Source of the DNA: Bartonella henselae str. Houston-1
GTDB lineage: Bacteria > Pseudomonadota > Alphaproteobacteria > Rhizobiales > Rhizobiaceae
Assembly: GCF_000046705.1 (NCBI RefSeq)
Contig: NC_005956.1
Coordinates: 186,001 to 250,000 of the forward strand
DNA: 64,000 bases
Direction: 5' to 3'
Shown here: positions 28,647 to 38,662 of the stretch, in pieces
How positions within the stretch are numbered: position 1 is the stretch's first letter
Layout: each line of letters opens with the position of its first letter
The notes under the pieces: model-generated
Database searches by the model: none
Told to the model about the DNA's origin: nothing
Seen by the model: the letters and a program-made list of their open reading frames with translations, nothing else
Made by a program: the position numbers and the translations under genes

Positions 28647-29236
28647 TAAAAAAAACTGATATCATGATAGAAAAACGAAGTATTTTGATAAATATTCTGT
28701 TCTTCCTTGCCTTATTAGGCAAGGGAGAAAGTTTTGCTGACGAAAATAATAGTGTTTATACGGTGCATCCACCGCACTTATCTATTCCTAATGGAGCAGC
28801 TGGTGAAACACGTCGAATCATTATGCAGTTTTATTATTGGACTTTAATTTGTGATGAAAAACAAAAGCTTAAGCAAGGCATATGTAATGTGACGCAAACT
28901 GTCCATGATAAGGAAGGCAATACTATTTTCAGTTGGTCTCTTGTTTCTACGAAAAATGGTCAAGCAGTAATGCTCTTTCGAACATTGCCAAATGCTGATA
29001 CAAATGTTCCTATTCGCATGTTTGTGGAAAGCGTAAAAAAACCTGTTCTCATTCATTATAAGCAATGTAATGAAGAAATCTGCTTGGCACAGTCGCCTGT
29101 AGGACCAGTTCTGAGTAAACAAATAGAGCAGAACAAAGAAGTACGTATTTCCTATAAGGTTAAAGAGGGAAAGATATTTTCTTTTACTGTGCCATTTAAA
29201 GGGTTAAGTGCAGCAGTTTATTCTTTGCAACGATAG
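28643..29236 (+). CDS. IalB-family (invasion-associated locus B) secreted protein
   Basis: A small exported protein of the IalB family, whose founding member is linked to erythrocyte invasion in B. bacilliformis. A signal peptide (MIEKRSILINILFFLALLGK, cleaved near SFA) precedes the family core: YYWTLICDEKQK ... GICNVTQTV, LFRTLPNADTNVPI, HYKQCNEEICLAQ with paired cysteines, and VPFKGLSAAVYSL. The ATG at 28643 overlaps the anchor stop codon (ATGA) of the giant adhesin; a second ATG at 28664 would give a tighter signal peptide. The overlap suggests translational coupling to the adhesin, which the upstream frameshift would now break. It is more divergent than the ialB gene at 41945. Confidence 0.8.
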   Translation: MIKKTDIMIEKRSILINILFFLALLGKGESFADENNSVYTVHPPHLSIPNGAAGETRRIIMQFYYWTLICDEKQKLKQGICNVTQTVHDKEGNTIFSWSLVSTKNGQAVMLFRTLPNADTNVPIRMFVESVKKPVLIHYKQCNEEICLAQSPVGPVLSKQIEQNKEVRISYKVKEGKIFSFTVPFKGLSAAVYSLQR

Positions 29237-30148
29237 ACTATTTAGACTGCTTTTAGTAGGATTATTTTGGCATAATTGTTGCATTGCATTTTCAGATCTA
29301 AATGAAAAATACCATAAGTAATTAGATCAATATGGTAGAGAGATAGTTTATTCAAACGAGAGCACATTTTACAAATGTAGAGTTTACCGTAAGTTGTTTT
29401 TCTGCAATAGAAAATCACAGCGAGTTTTTTCACAGAGCTTATAGAGTGAGTGCTGTTAGTCGTTACCATTAAAAATTTACTGAGAAAAACCAGTTTAAAA
29501 CTAAATACAATAAAAAATAATATTGGCTTTTTTGGACGAAAAAGAGATCAGCTTTTTGTAAAATCTCGTACGTAGTTTTAGGAAAATATTATTCAATAGT
29601 AAGAGATATTATTTGAAGTACTGCAGTAATTTTGATGATGCTATCATAATTCATAGCAATAATCTTATAATGCTTTTATGATACGAATACAAAATTTAAC
29701 TATGGTAAAATCCTTAGAATTATAAGTTCATTTTTTCTAAATGAGAGCGATTTCAAAGAAAATGCTTTAAAATCTTTTTTCTTATTATCTAATTTAAATA
29801 TATTACCAATCGTTTTTTACAAGGGAGTTTCTTAGAAACACACTTAATAAGAATTATACAAGAGAGATAGAAGGCTATAAAATAAATATCAGCATAAACG
29901 ATTAATTGATAATTTCAAATTTATAAAGAGAAATATGCTGTTGCGGAAAATTTTTGTTTTTTCAATAATCAATGTGTTTTTCAGAAACTTGAGTGATGCT
30001 ACCATGGAAAAACTTGATAATAGAAAATAATAATATTTTTTTAGAGAGTGGTAATTTGATGCTGCATTGTTACTTTAGCTCTAGTAATGAGCAGAGGGAG
30101 AGTTCTCGCATTTGTTTATGGGGGAACACGCTTAAGGGATAAGAAGAA
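29237..30148. other. Intergenic region between the adhesin array and ppx
   Basis: About 900 AT-rich bases with no supportable gene. A minus-strand frame of 75 codons (29242-29469) has no motif or ribosome binding site. It marks the border between the variable adhesin locus and the conserved block. Confidence 0.4.
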
Positions 30149-31459
30149 ATGACCCCATTAGATTATGGTTTAAAAGAGTCAAAGCAAGGAAGAGTGCGCG
30201 ATACCAAAACAGAGCAATTGTCTGGTCACCATGGTAGCAAGCAAAATAATCATTCTACGTTTTTACAAATAGAGGCATGTTCTATTTCTGTTGATATAAA
30301 GAAAAAACAGAGAAAAAGACGTTGGAAACAGAAACAATCACTTATTCAATCAAATACAGCTTGTAATTTCCGAGGCCGAGCGATTGGAGGTGTCAAAAAA
30401 ACAAAAAATCAAAAAACTTCTTTTTTTCCACGTTTCTCTCAATCAAAATCCTTACCTCTTTATGCGGCTCTTGATTTGGGAACAAATAATTGTCGTCTTC
30501 TTATCGCATCTCCTAGTGAACCGGGGTATTTTCAAGTTGTTGATGCTTTTTCACGTATCGTACGATTAGGAGAGGGATTGGTAAATAACGGTTTTCTTAA
30601 TACACAAGCTATGGACCGTGCGATTGAAGCATTAAAAATTTGTCATTTAAAGTTAAAACAAAGGCATATTAAGCGTTATCGATTGGTTGCAACAGAAGCT
30701 TGTCGTTCGGCAAAAAATGGTAGACATTTTATTCAACGCGTTTTGGATGAGACTGGTCTTAAATTGGAAATTGTTGATCGGGAAACAGAGGCACGTTTTG
30801 CTGTTTCAGGGTGTGGTACGCTTATTGAGCCGAATACTGATGCAATTGTACTTTTTGATATTGGAGGAGGCTCATCGGAAATTGTGCTTCTTGATGTTTC
30901 CCAAAAGCGTTCTTTGCGTTTAGCTGAACAGATTACGGCTTGGACTTCTCTTCCTGTTGGTGTTGTTACACTTGCTGAACGTTTTGGAGGGAGTGATATT
31001 AGTTTAAATGATTTTGAAAAGATGAAAAGCTATGTGCGGGGTTTTTTAAATAATTTTTCAGATCGTTATAAATTGGGAATTTTAGCGCAGGGCTCTAAGT
31101 TTCATCTTTTAGGAACTTCAGGAACGATTACTGCTTTAGCAGGAATGCACCTTAATTTAGAGCGTTACGACCGGAAGAAAATTGATGGCATTTGGATGAA
31201 TGATGCGGACATTACTCTTATGATGCAGCGCTTATTATCATGGGACGTAAAAAAACGTGGAACCAATCCTTGTATTGGGCGAGAGAGAGCGGATTTAATT
31301 TTAGCCGGTTGTGCAATTTTAGACGTTATTCGAGAAGTTTGGCCTAGTCAACGTTTGAGAGTTGCTGATCGTGGTTTGAGAGAAGGGATTTTAATAGACC
31401 TGATGTTAAACGATGGTGTATGGCGCCACTATAAGAAAAGGAGAAGCTTCAAGCGTTAG
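30149..31459 (+). CDS. ppx: Exopolyphosphatase / pppGpp phosphohydrolase (Ppx/GppA family)
   Basis: A cytoplasmic enzyme of the ASKHA fold that removes phosphate from polyphosphate or pppGpp, linking phosphate stores and the stringent response. After an unusual basic N-terminal extension of about 105 residues, the conserved domain starts with YAALDLGTNNCRLLIA. It continues with VATEACRSAKNG, DRETEARFAVSG, the phosphate-binding FDIGGGSSEIV and LGTSGTITALAG, ending near VADRGLREGILIDLM. The start at 30149 has AAGAAG nearby. Later starts are possible because the extension is not part of the family core. It is followed 33 nt later by rlmE, a pairing common in alphaproteobacteria. Confidence 0.88.
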   Translation: MTPLDYGLKESKQGRVRDTKTEQLSGHHGSKQNNHSTFLQIEACSISVDIKKKQRKRRWKQKQSLIQSNTACNFRGRAIGGVKKTKNQKTSFFPRFSQSKSLPLYAALDLGTNNCRLLIASPSEPGYFQVVDAFSRIVRLGEGLVNNGFLNTQAMDRAIEALKICHLKLKQRHIKRYRLVATEACRSAKNGRHFIQRVLDETGLKLEIVDRETEARFAVSGCGTLIEPNTDAIVLFDIGGGSSEIVLLDVSQKRSLRLAEQITAWTSLPVGVVTLAERFGGSDISLNDFEKMKSYVRGFLNNFSDRYKLGILAQGSKFHLLGTSGTITALAGMHLNLERYDRKKIDGIWMNDADITLMMQRLLSWDVKKRGTNPCIGRERADLILAGCAILDVIREVWPSQRLRVADRGLREGILIDLMLNDGVWRHYKKRRSFKR

Positions 31460-31492
31460 CAAGTTATCTGAATATGGAGACAACGAAAAGCT

Positions 31493-32236
31493 ATGAAAAA
31501 AACGACAAAAAAAACGGCTGGTGGATATGGAGGGTCAGGATCACATAAATTATATCAGCGTGTAAAGAAAAAAGCAGGGACTATCACAGCCTCGTCGCGG
31601 AGATGGTTAGAGAGGCATTTGAATGATCCTTATGTGCATCAGTCGAAAGTGGATGGTTATCGTTCGCGTGCGGCTTATAAACTTATCGAAATTAATCAAC
31701 GCTATAAGTTTCTCAAAAAAGGTCAAAAGATTATTGATCTGGGAGCTGCACCGGGGGGATGGTGTCAGGTATCAGGGTGTATTGTAGGGTCGAGTGATGA
31801 AAAGCCTAGTGTGGTTGGTATTGATTATTTACATGTTGACCCATTACCTGGGGTTGTGATGCTGGAAATGGATTTTTTACATTCAGATGCACCGCAGAAA
31901 TTAATTGATGCTTTAGGGACAAAGCCGGATGTAGTACTTTCTGATATGGCCGCACCAACAACAGGCCATCGTCAGACGGATCATTTAAGGACGATTTATT
32001 TATGTGAAGTTGCTGCTGATTTTGCTCTTTCAGTTCTCAAGCCTGGGGGGCATTTTTTAGCAAAGGCTTTTCAAGGAGGGGCAGAAAATACCCTTCTCAC
32101 GACATTAAAACAGAACTTTAAGACAGTCCATCATGTTAAACCACCTGCAAGCCGGTCGGAATCAGTAGAGCTTTATCTTCTAGCGCTCGAATTTAAAGCA
32201 AAAACAGAAAGAAAAGAGCAACTTTTTCTTTTTTAG
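31493..32236 (+). CDS. rlmE: 23S rRNA (uridine-2'-O-)-methyltransferase
   Basis: An RrmJ/FtsJ family enzyme that methylates the ribose of U2552 in the 23S A-loop during 50S maturation. The SAM motif [29 protein letters not shown] with the catalytic Asp, the Lys in FLAKAFQGG and the Glu in [12 protein letters not shown] complete the K-D-K-E tetrad together with the Lys in SRAAYKL. At 247 residues it has the usual alphaproteobacterial length, with a basic N-terminal tail. It lies directly after ppx, probably in the same transcript. Confidence 0.95.
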   Translation: MKKTTKKTAGGYGGSGSHKLYQRVKKKAGTITASSRRWLERHLNDPYVHQSKVDGYRSRAAYKLIEINQRYKFLKKGQKIIDLGAAPGGWCQVSGCIVGSSDEKPSVVGIDYLHVDPLPGVVMLEMDFLHSDAPQKLIDALGTKPDVVLSDMAAPTTGHRQTDHLRTIYLCEVAADFALSVLKPGGHFLAKAFQGGAENTLLTTLKQNFKTVHHVKPPASRSESVELYLLALEFKAKTERKEQLFLF

Positions 32237-33208
32237 AAAGTTTAAGTTTAATGACATATTGAAGTGACCGAATATTGTTCGACAATTTAAATAATTTTAA
32301 GTGAAGTAGACTCTAAAAGGGCACATAAATCCACTGTAAAAACATTTGTGTCCCCTATGGTAGTAGGGCATAATCAGGTACCCTTGCATGCCTTATTAAC
32401 TGAATACAAGCTTTGTCTTATTATAAATTTTACTTTTTCAAAAAATCAACAATTTAATATTTTGCCTTTTCCTTCTAAGGGCTGCTACTATAAAACGTTT
32501 TTCTGAGTATTTTAAAGTCACTATATTTCCTAAAAATGCTTACTAAAGCAGACTTGTTTTGATTTATTGAGAGACTATCAGCAAAGGCTCATTTATGATT
32601 TTTGCATTGCCTTTCTAAGGAAAATTAGTATTAAGACGATAAGATCTATATACAGATATGAGGGAACTTCTCGCAAAGCATTTATAATGATTAGTTTTTT
32701 CATATTTCGATTGAAGTGGGGCTTAGTGACACCCTTGGCAGTTGTATAGTCCTTCTTACGCTTTTCATTATATTCAGAACCTATTGCAATACTGCTTTTA
32801 CCAAAACTGTGAGTCATATTTTTTGTTCATTCCATTTAGATTCCTTGCCGCTGATAGTATCGCATTTTGTGTCATTGTAATCTATTTCTTTCCAAAATTA
32901 TTATGCTTCTTAAAGTGCGGTAGAGGAAACAAATCCATCCATGACTTGGCTTATCTTCCTTGGAATAGTTTTTTATCCATAAAATTAACTCTAGTCGATC
33001 ACCAATATTCCTATTATTTTGTAAGAGTATTAGTTATAATATTATGACTTTAGTTTTTTTTATCCTCTTTTCTCTAAAGGCGAGGATTTTTTCAAACAGT
33101 TGTCAGTGATATTTTTTATAGTTTTTCTTTCTTAAATGATGAAAAACTGGTAAAATGAATATATTACCTATACAGGTAGAGGGATTGATTCCTCGGTGAG
33201 CATTTCCA
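32237..33208. other. Intergenic region before obgE
   Basis: About 970 bases without a supportable gene. The open frame 32742-33047 (101 codons) is rich in aromatic and hydrophobic residues but has no family signature, and overlapping frames on both strands look equally open, so it is probably decayed DNA. In many relatives rplU-rpmA precede obgE; they are not here. Confidence 0.4.
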
Positions 33209-34231
33209 ATGAAATTTCTTGATCAAGCTAAAGTTTATATTCGTTCTGGTAATGGGGGAGCAGGTGCGATATCATTTCGTCGTGAAAAATTTATAGAATT
33301 TGGTGGGCCAGATGGAGGCGATGGAGGGCGCGGGGGTGATGTTTGGGCACTTGTTGTTGATGGGTTGAATACGCTGATTGATTATCGCTACCAGCAGCAT
33401 TTTAGAGCAAAAACAGGGGGGCATGGCAAGGGACGTAATATGACCGGTCAAAAGGGTGATGATATTATCCTTAAAGTACCGGTAGGGACGCAAATTTTTG
33501 AAGAAGATAATACGACATTAATCTGTGATTTAACGGAAGTTGGACAACGTTATCGTCTTGCAAAAGGAGGAAATGGCGGTTTTGGGAATCTTCATTTTAC
33601 GACATCTACAAATCGGGCACCTCGCCGTGCTAATCCGGGTTTGTCTGGAGAAGAGCGCACACTTTGGCTTCGTTTGAAGTTAATCGCTGATGCGGGGATT
33701 ATTGGTTTGCCGAATGCTGGAAAGTCAACTTTTTTAGCTTCCGTGACGGCAGCAAAGCCAAAAGTTGCGGATTATCCTTTTACGACTCTCTATCCTCACC
33801 TTGGTGTTGCGCGTATTGATGCTCGTGAATTTGTGTTAGCTGATATTCCTGGACTCATTGAAGGAGCACATGAAGGCGTGGGGATTGGAGACCGTTTTTT
33901 AGGGCATGTAGAACGTTGTCGTGTTTTATTTCATTTGATTTCTGCTCAAGAAGAAGACGTGGTAAAAGCATACCAGATTGTGCGTAATGAATTGAAGGCA
34001 TATGGAAACAATCTGAATGATAAGACTGAAATTATAGCTTTAAGTCAAATAGATACTCTCACTATCGAGGAGCGTAAAGCTAAACAAGAATTTTTGCAAA
34101 AAGTAACGGGCAAGTCTGTGATGATGTTTTCTGCGGTTAGTCGGGAAGGTTTAGAAAATTTATTACGTGCTGGTGCACATATTATTGAAATGGCGCGCAA
34201 AAAGGATGTAGTTCGAGAAGAGCAGGATTGA
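33209..34231 (+). CDS. obgE: Obg-family GTPase (CgtA), ribosome assembly
   Basis: A GTPase that binds the large ribosomal subunit during assembly and links GTP/ppGpp levels to growth. The glycine-rich Obg domain ([18 protein letters not shown]) occupies about residues 1-158. The G domain follows with G1 [10 protein letters not shown]3 [10 protein letters not shown]4 written SQID (an alphaproteobacterial variant of NKxD) and G5 SAVSREG. At 340 residues it has the short alphaproteobacterial form, without the long C-terminal tail. It begins the cluster obgE-proB-proA-nadD with very tight spacing. Confidence 0.96.
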   Translation: MKFLDQAKVYIRSGNGGAGAISFRREKFIEFGGPDGGDGGRGGDVWALVVDGLNTLIDYRYQQHFRAKTGGHGKGRNMTGQKGDDIILKVPVGTQIFEEDNTTLICDLTEVGQRYRLAKGGNGGFGNLHFTTSTNRAPRRANPGLSGEERTLWLRLKLIADAGIIGLPNAGKSTFLASVTAAKPKVADYPFTTLYPHLGVARIDAREFVLADIPGLIEGAHEGVGIGDRFLGHVERCRVLFHLISAQEEDVVKAYQIVRNELKAYGNNLNDKTEIIALSQIDTLTIEERKAKQEFLQKVTGKSVMMFSAVSREGLENLLRAGAHIIEMARKKDVVREEQD

Positions 34232-34236
34232 TTGAG

Positions 34237-35376
34237 ATGGCAGTTGGATTGCAAAAGCTTGTACATTATAAACGCATTGTGATCAAAATTGGATCTGCGC
34301 TTTTGGTTGATCCTCAGACAGGTTTACGCGCTGAATGGCTTAAAAGTTTAATAAGTGATGTTGCCAACTTGCATCAAAAAGGCGTTGAGATTTTATTGGT
34401 TTCTTCAGGGGCTATTGCTTTAGGAAGAACATTGCTTCGTCTTCCTAAGGGGGCTTTGAAATTGGAAGAGAGTCAGGCTTGTGCTGCTTTGGGGCAAATT
34501 GAGTTGGCTAAAACCTATAGTGATACGCTTGCGCAATATGGATTAAAAACGGGTCAGATTTTGCTCACTCTCTTCGATACGGAAGAACGACGGCGTTATC
34601 TCAATGCGCGCGCTACGATTAATGTGCTTTTACGTTTTGGAGCGGTACCCGTTATTAATGAAAATGATACTGTTGCCACAAGTGAAATTCGCTATGGTGA
34701 TAATGATCGTTTAGCAGCACGTGTAGCAACGATGATGGGGGCAGATCTTTTGATACTTTTATCAGATATTGATGGTCTTTATACCAAATCTCCCCATCGT
34801 GATCCAACGGCAGAGTTTATTCCTTTTATTGCATCAATTACGAGTGATATCGAAAAAATGGCAGATGTTGCTCATTCAGAGCTGTCTCGTGGAGGAATGA
34901 AGACTAAGCTTGATGCTGGAAAAATAGCAAATTCTGCTGGAACGGCTATGATTATTACTTCAGGGAAGCGTATGAATCCTCTTGCGGCGATTGACAGAGG
35001 GGAACGCGGAAGTTTTTTTGCTGCCGGTGAAAAGCCTGTTAATGCTTGGAAAACTTGGATTTCTGGTCATTTAGATCCCTCTGGTATTTTAATGATTGAT
35101 CAAGGAGCGGTTAAGGCTCTTGAATCTGGAAAATCCTTATTAGCTGCGGGAGTCGTAGCGATTGAGGGAAGATTCAATCGTGGAGATACGGTTGCGATTG
35201 TTGATACAAATGGCGTTGAAATTGCTCGTGGACTTGTGAGTTATGGCAAAGATGAATCTGTACGCATTATGGGGCGTAAAAGCGAAGAAATTGAATCTAT
35301 CCTAGGGTATGAAGCGCGTTCTGCTATGGTGCATCGTAATGATATGGTTTTACGCTGCTTGACCGATTCTGCTTAA
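34237..35376 (+). CDS. proB: Glutamate 5-kinase
   Basis: The first step of proline synthesis, phosphorylating glutamate to gamma-glutamyl phosphate. The amino-acid kinase domain (residues about 10-260; [55 protein letters not shown]) is followed by a PUA domain (about 275-370). The frame opens at a TTG overlapping the obgE stop (34228), but I choose ATG 34237, which has AGGA about 9 nt upstream and begins MAVGLQKL. Product 379 residues. It works with ProA, encoded next. Confidence 0.95.
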   Translation: MAVGLQKLVHYKRIVIKIGSALLVDPQTGLRAEWLKSLISDVANLHQKGVEILLVSSGAIALGRTLLRLPKGALKLEESQACAALGQIELAKTYSDTLAQYGLKTGQILLTLFDTEERRRYLNARATINVLLRFGAVPVINENDTVATSEIRYGDNDRLAARVATMMGADLLILLSDIDGLYTKSPHRDPTAEFIPFIASITSDIEKMADVAHSELSRGGMKTKLDAGKIANSAGTAMIITSGKRMNPLAAIDRGERGSFFAAGEKPVNAWKTWISGHLDPSGILMIDQGAVKALESGKSLLAAGVVAIEGRFNRGDTVAIVDTNGVEIARGLVSYGKDESVRIMGRKSEEIESILGYEARSAMVHRNDMVLRCLTDSA

Positions 35377-35425
35377 AAAAGTTATCTCTTACCTTGGTTT
35401 ATTTTTTTGCAGAGTGGATAATACT

Positions 35426-36682
35426 ATGACTTTAGAAGAACAGATGAAGGACATGGGGCGAAAAGCGCGTCGTGCTGCCACAGTGTTGGCAGTTATGTCT
35501 TCTGAACAAAAGAATAAAGCGTTAGAAATGATAGCTTTGAGTCTAGAGGCTCATTCAGATGAAATTTTACGCGCTAATCATCAAGATTTATTGAACGCTA
35601 CTCAGAATAATTTGACAGTAGCGATGGTTGATCGGCTTAAGTTAAATGAAGTGCGTTTGTGTACAATCATAGACAGTGTTCGCCAAGTTGCTTGTTTGCC
35701 TGATCCTGTTGGACAAGTGATGGATGAATGGACACGTCCAAATGGGCTTCATATCAGCCGTGTTCGTACACCTCTTGGTGTAATTGGTATTATTTATGAG
35801 AGTCGGCCAAATGTTACTATTGATGCGAGTACTTTGTGCTTAAAAGCTGGAAATGCTGCAATTTTACGTGGTGGTTCGGATAGTTTTCACTCTGCGCATG
35901 CACTTCATTGTGCGTTGGTAAAAGGATTGAAGAAAGCAGGTTTTCCTAAAGATGCTATTCAAATGGTTGCAACGAAAGATCGTGGTGCCGTTGGAGAAAT
36001 GCTTAAGGGATTAGATGGAGCCATTGATGTAATTGTGCCTCGTGGTGGTAAAAATCTTGTTGCGCGTATTCAGGTTGATGCCCGTGTTCCGATTTTTGCG
36101 CATTTAGAGGGGCTCTGTCATATTTATATTGATCAGTCAGCAGATTTAGATATGGCACGTAATATTGTTTTGAATGCAAAGTTGCGACGCACAGGTATAT
36201 GTAGTGCTGTTGAGACAGTTCTTATTGATCGCCAGGCATTAGAAAAGTTTCTTCCTATTTTGACTGCTTTACAGAAAAAAGGGTGTGAAATCCGCGCAAC
36301 AGAAGATATTGTTTTTCTTATGCCAGACGCCAAATTAGCCTTTGAAGAAGATTGGTCGCACGAATATCTTGATGCGATTGTGTCTGTTAAGACGGTTGAA
36401 AGTGTTGAGGGAGCCATTGCTCATATCAAACGTTATTCATCAGGACATACTGAATCGATTATTGCTGAGGATATGGAAATTGTGGAGAAATTTTTTAATC
36501 ATTTGGATTCAGCCATTTTATTGCATAATGCATCCACACAATTTGCTGATGGAGGTGAATTTGGTTTTGGGGCAGAAATTGGTATTGCAACAGGAAAAAT
36601 GCATGCGCGTGGTCCCATAGGTGTTGAACAACTGACGTCATTTCAGTACCATATTAAAGGAAATGGACAGGTTAGACCTTGA
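35426..36682 (+). CDS. proA: Gamma-glutamyl phosphate reductase
   Basis: The second step of proline synthesis, reducing gamma-glutamyl phosphate to glutamate semialdehyde with NADPH. An aldehyde dehydrogenase fold with [31 protein letters not shown], the region around the catalytic Cys ([11 protein letters not shown]), and the C-terminal [20 protein letters not shown] place the start at ATG 35426 rather than GTG 35414, because the run AGAGTGG serves as ribosome binding site for the ATG. Product 418 residues, the standard length. Its stop overlaps the next gene. Confidence 0.95.
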   Translation: MTLEEQMKDMGRKARRAATVLAVMSSEQKNKALEMIALSLEAHSDEILRANHQDLLNATQNNLTVAMVDRLKLNEVRLCTIIDSVRQVACLPDPVGQVMDEWTRPNGLHISRVRTPLGVIGIIYESRPNVTIDASTLCLKAGNAAILRGGSDSFHSAHALHCALVKGLKKAGFPKDAIQMVATKDRGAVGEMLKGLDGAIDVIVPRGGKNLVARIQVDARVPIFAHLEGLCHIYIDQSADLDMARNIVLNAKLRRTGICSAVETVLIDRQALEKFLPILTALQKKGCEIRATEDIVFLMPDAKLAFEEDWSHEYLDAIVSVKTVESVEGAIAHIKRYSSGHTESIIAEDMEIVEKFFNHLDSAILLHNASTQFADGGEFGFGAEIGIATGKMHARGPIGVEQLTSFQYHIKGNGQVRP

Positions 36683-37305
36683 AACAGCCATTTCTTCTAT
36701 GGAAAAATCGTATGCCATATGTTGAAAGATCCAATATTGTTGGTCTTTTTGGCGGGTCCTTTAATCCACCGCATGAAGGGCATCTTCTCGTTGCAAAAAC
36801 TGCAATTCGACGTTTGCGTCTTAATCAATTATGGTGGATGGTAACTCCGGGGAACCCTTTAAAAGATTGTACACATTTACCACCTTTAGAAAAGAGAATG
36901 CGCTTAAGTCTTGAACTTATTGACGATCCAAAGATTCGTGTAACAGGTTTTGAACAGGCTATAGGCAGCAAAGTATCAGTAGAAACGATTTCTCATATTC
37001 TTGCGCATTACCGAAGAGTACATTTTGTATGGATTATGGGTGCAGATAGTTTGGCAACGATTCATCATTGGTATCGGTGGCATGATATCATATCTATGCT
37101 TCCGATTGCGATTATTGATCGTCCTTTGGTGCACATGTCAGCCCTGTCTTCTTCTATGGCGCACATTTACCGTTCTTTTCGTTTAGATGAAAGAGAAAGT
37201 ATACGATTACCTTTTATGAAACCGCCGGCTTGGATTTATTTGCATGGAGCTTTGTCTTTTCAATCTTCAACAAATCTTCGTTTAAAGGAGAATGCTTTTT
37301 TTTGA
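36679..37305 (+). CDS. nadD: Nicotinate-nucleotide adenylyltransferase
   Basis: Joins nicotinate mononucleotide and ATP to nicotinate adenine dinucleotide in NAD synthesis. The nucleotidyltransferase motif [14 protein letters not shown] is near the N-terminus, with [18 protein letters not shown] and the C-terminal SSTNLR (the ISSTxIR-type motif). The frame begins with a TTG overlapping the proA stop; an ATG at 36712 is the alternative and would remove 11 non-conserved residues. Neither has a strong ribosome binding site, though the coupled TTG has GGACAGG just upstream. Confidence 0.93.
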   Translation: MKQPFLLWKNRMPYVERSNIVGLFGGSFNPPHEGHLLVAKTAIRRLRLNQLWWMVTPGNPLKDCTHLPPLEKRMRLSLELIDDPKIRVTGFEQAIGSKVSVETISHILAHYRRVHFVWIMGADSLATIHHWYRWHDIISMLPIAIIDRPLVHMSALSSSMAHIYRSFRLDERESIRLPFMKPPAWIYLHGALSFQSSTNLRLKENAFF

Positions 37306-37638
37306 ATACTTTATCTATAGTGTCATAAAAATATTATCTTTCAAGGTGATAAAGGCATATTGATGCATACAAAAATACAATGGCGTTCATTTCTGATTTC
37401 AATTTTCTTTTGCATCAATTAAGTGTAGAAGAATAAAGTAAAACGAAATATTTAGGGTAGGACTCTTTGGATGAATCTGTGACGTGAAACACGCAAGATT
37501 TTAAGGAGGTAGGGCGAACTTAAGAGAAGCTAATCTGATGACAGATTGGAGGATAAGAGTGTTATTCCTAAAGAACGAGGAGGAGGTCAAAAAATTGTGC
37601 TTCTCTTTTGAGAATGGTTCTTCTTTTTTATACTCTAA
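37306..37638. other. Leader region of rsfS
   Basis: About 330 bases with no gene. It holds a perfect hairpin, AATCTG (37532-37537), loop ATGA, CAGATT (37542-37547), flanked by purine-rich GGAGG runs at about 37504, 37548 and 37580. It could be a structured 5' untranslated region. I recognise no known riboswitch. Confidence 0.3.
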
Positions 37639-38082
37639 ATGATAAGAAAGGATATGAGTCTGGAAAATATTTCACAAAAATACTCTTGCAGTATTGTCCC
37701 TCTTGCAGAAAAAAAAATCTTTTCTGTCAATGATGGTCTCAATGTTATTCTCAAGAGCTTAGAGGATACAAAAGCAGAAGATATTGTCTCTATCGATATT
37801 CAGGGCAAGTCATCTTTAGCTGATTACATGGTTATAGCTTCAGCACATTCACAACGTCATGTATCTTCTGTTGCTGACCACTTGTTACGGACGTGGAAGG
37901 ACAGTGGCTATGGTCGAGCAAGTGTAGAAGGACTTACTGAAGGGAATTGGGTGTTGATTGATACAGGTGATATTATCATTCATCTTTTTCGTCCAGAAAT
38001 TCGGCTCTTTTATAATTTAGAAAAGATGTGGCTTACTCCGGATTTAAACAATACAAAGTTAGCTCTCTTCGGAGATCATTGA
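37639..38082 (+). CDS. rsfS: Ribosomal silencing factor RsfS
   Basis: Binds L14 on the 50S subunit and prevents subunit joining in starvation (Iojap/DUF143 family). The core motifs ALADYMVIASAHSQRH-like (here SLADYMVIASAHSQRHVSSV), GLTEGNWVLIDTGDIIIHLF and RLFYNLEKMW are intact. The ATG at 37639 has no clear ribosome binding site. The ATG 15 bases later (37654) has AAAGGA, but too close. Total 147 residues. rlmH starts one base after its stop. Confidence 0.93.
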   Translation: MIRKDMSLENISQKYSCSIVPLAEKKIFSVNDGLNVILKSLEDTKAEDIVSIDIQGKSSLADYMVIASAHSQRHVSSVADHLLRTWKDSGYGRASVEGLTEGNWVLIDTGDIIIHLFRPEIRLFYNLEKMWLTPDLNNTKLALFGDH

Positions 38083-38083
38083 T

Positions 38084-38566
38084 ATGCACGTTTCTATTTT
38101 TGCTGTTGGTCGCATGAAAAAGGGAGCGGAACAAGCATTAGTTCATCATTATTTGGATCGTTTTTCTAAGAGTTGTAGCGCTGTGGGCTTTCATTTTAAA
38201 ATACTCCAGGAGATATCAGAAAGTCGTGCTCCGACAGCTTGTCAGCGCATGGAAGAAGAGGGAAGAAGACTTATTGAATTTTTACCTGAAAAATGTCGAT
38301 TAATCGTGTTGGATGAACGAGGGAAGACAGTTTCATCATTTGCTTTTGCTGAACAGTTAGGGTTTTATCGTGATGAAGGTGTTCGTGATGTTATCATTGC
38401 TTTGGGGGGGCCTGATGGGCATAATGAGCAGATAAGGAATCGCGCTGATTTTCTTTTGTCTTTTGGTTTTATGACGTGGCCACATCAAATTGCGCGTATA
38501 CTTCTTACAGAACAGCTTTATCGTGCTGTAACGATTGCTAGCAATCATCCGTATCATCGTTTTTAA
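38084..38566 (+). CDS. rlmH: 23S rRNA pseudouridine-1915 N3-methyltransferase RlmH
   Basis: A SPOUT methyltransferase acting on pseudouridine 1915 in helix 69 of the 70S ribosome. The knot motifs RLIVLDERGKTVSS, IALGGPDGHNE, LSFGFMTWPHQIARILLTEQ and the terminal HPYHR are present, and the length of 160 residues is standard. Translation is probably coupled to rsfS. A run of seven G residues (38404-38410) encodes the glycine pair of the SAM loop. Confidence 0.96.
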   Translation: MHVSIFAVGRMKKGAEQALVHHYLDRFSKSCSAVGFHFKILQEISESRAPTACQRMEEEGRRLIEFLPEKCRLIVLDERGKTVSSFAFAEQLGFYRDEGVRDVIIALGGPDGHNEQIRNRADFLLSFGFMTWPHQIARILLTEQLYRAVTIASNHPYHRF

Positions 38567-38662
38567 AATTTTTGTGCAATTTTTAGCACTTATTTGTATA
38601 TTTATTAATATTGTTTTAGCTGACACCATTTAAAGCATCTCTAGTTTATGCGATGAGGCTGA

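Noticed and set aside
32742..33047. Open frame of 101 hydrophobic codons before obgE
   Set aside because: Overlapping frames on both strands are equally open, and no transmembrane-protein family signature could be recognised.
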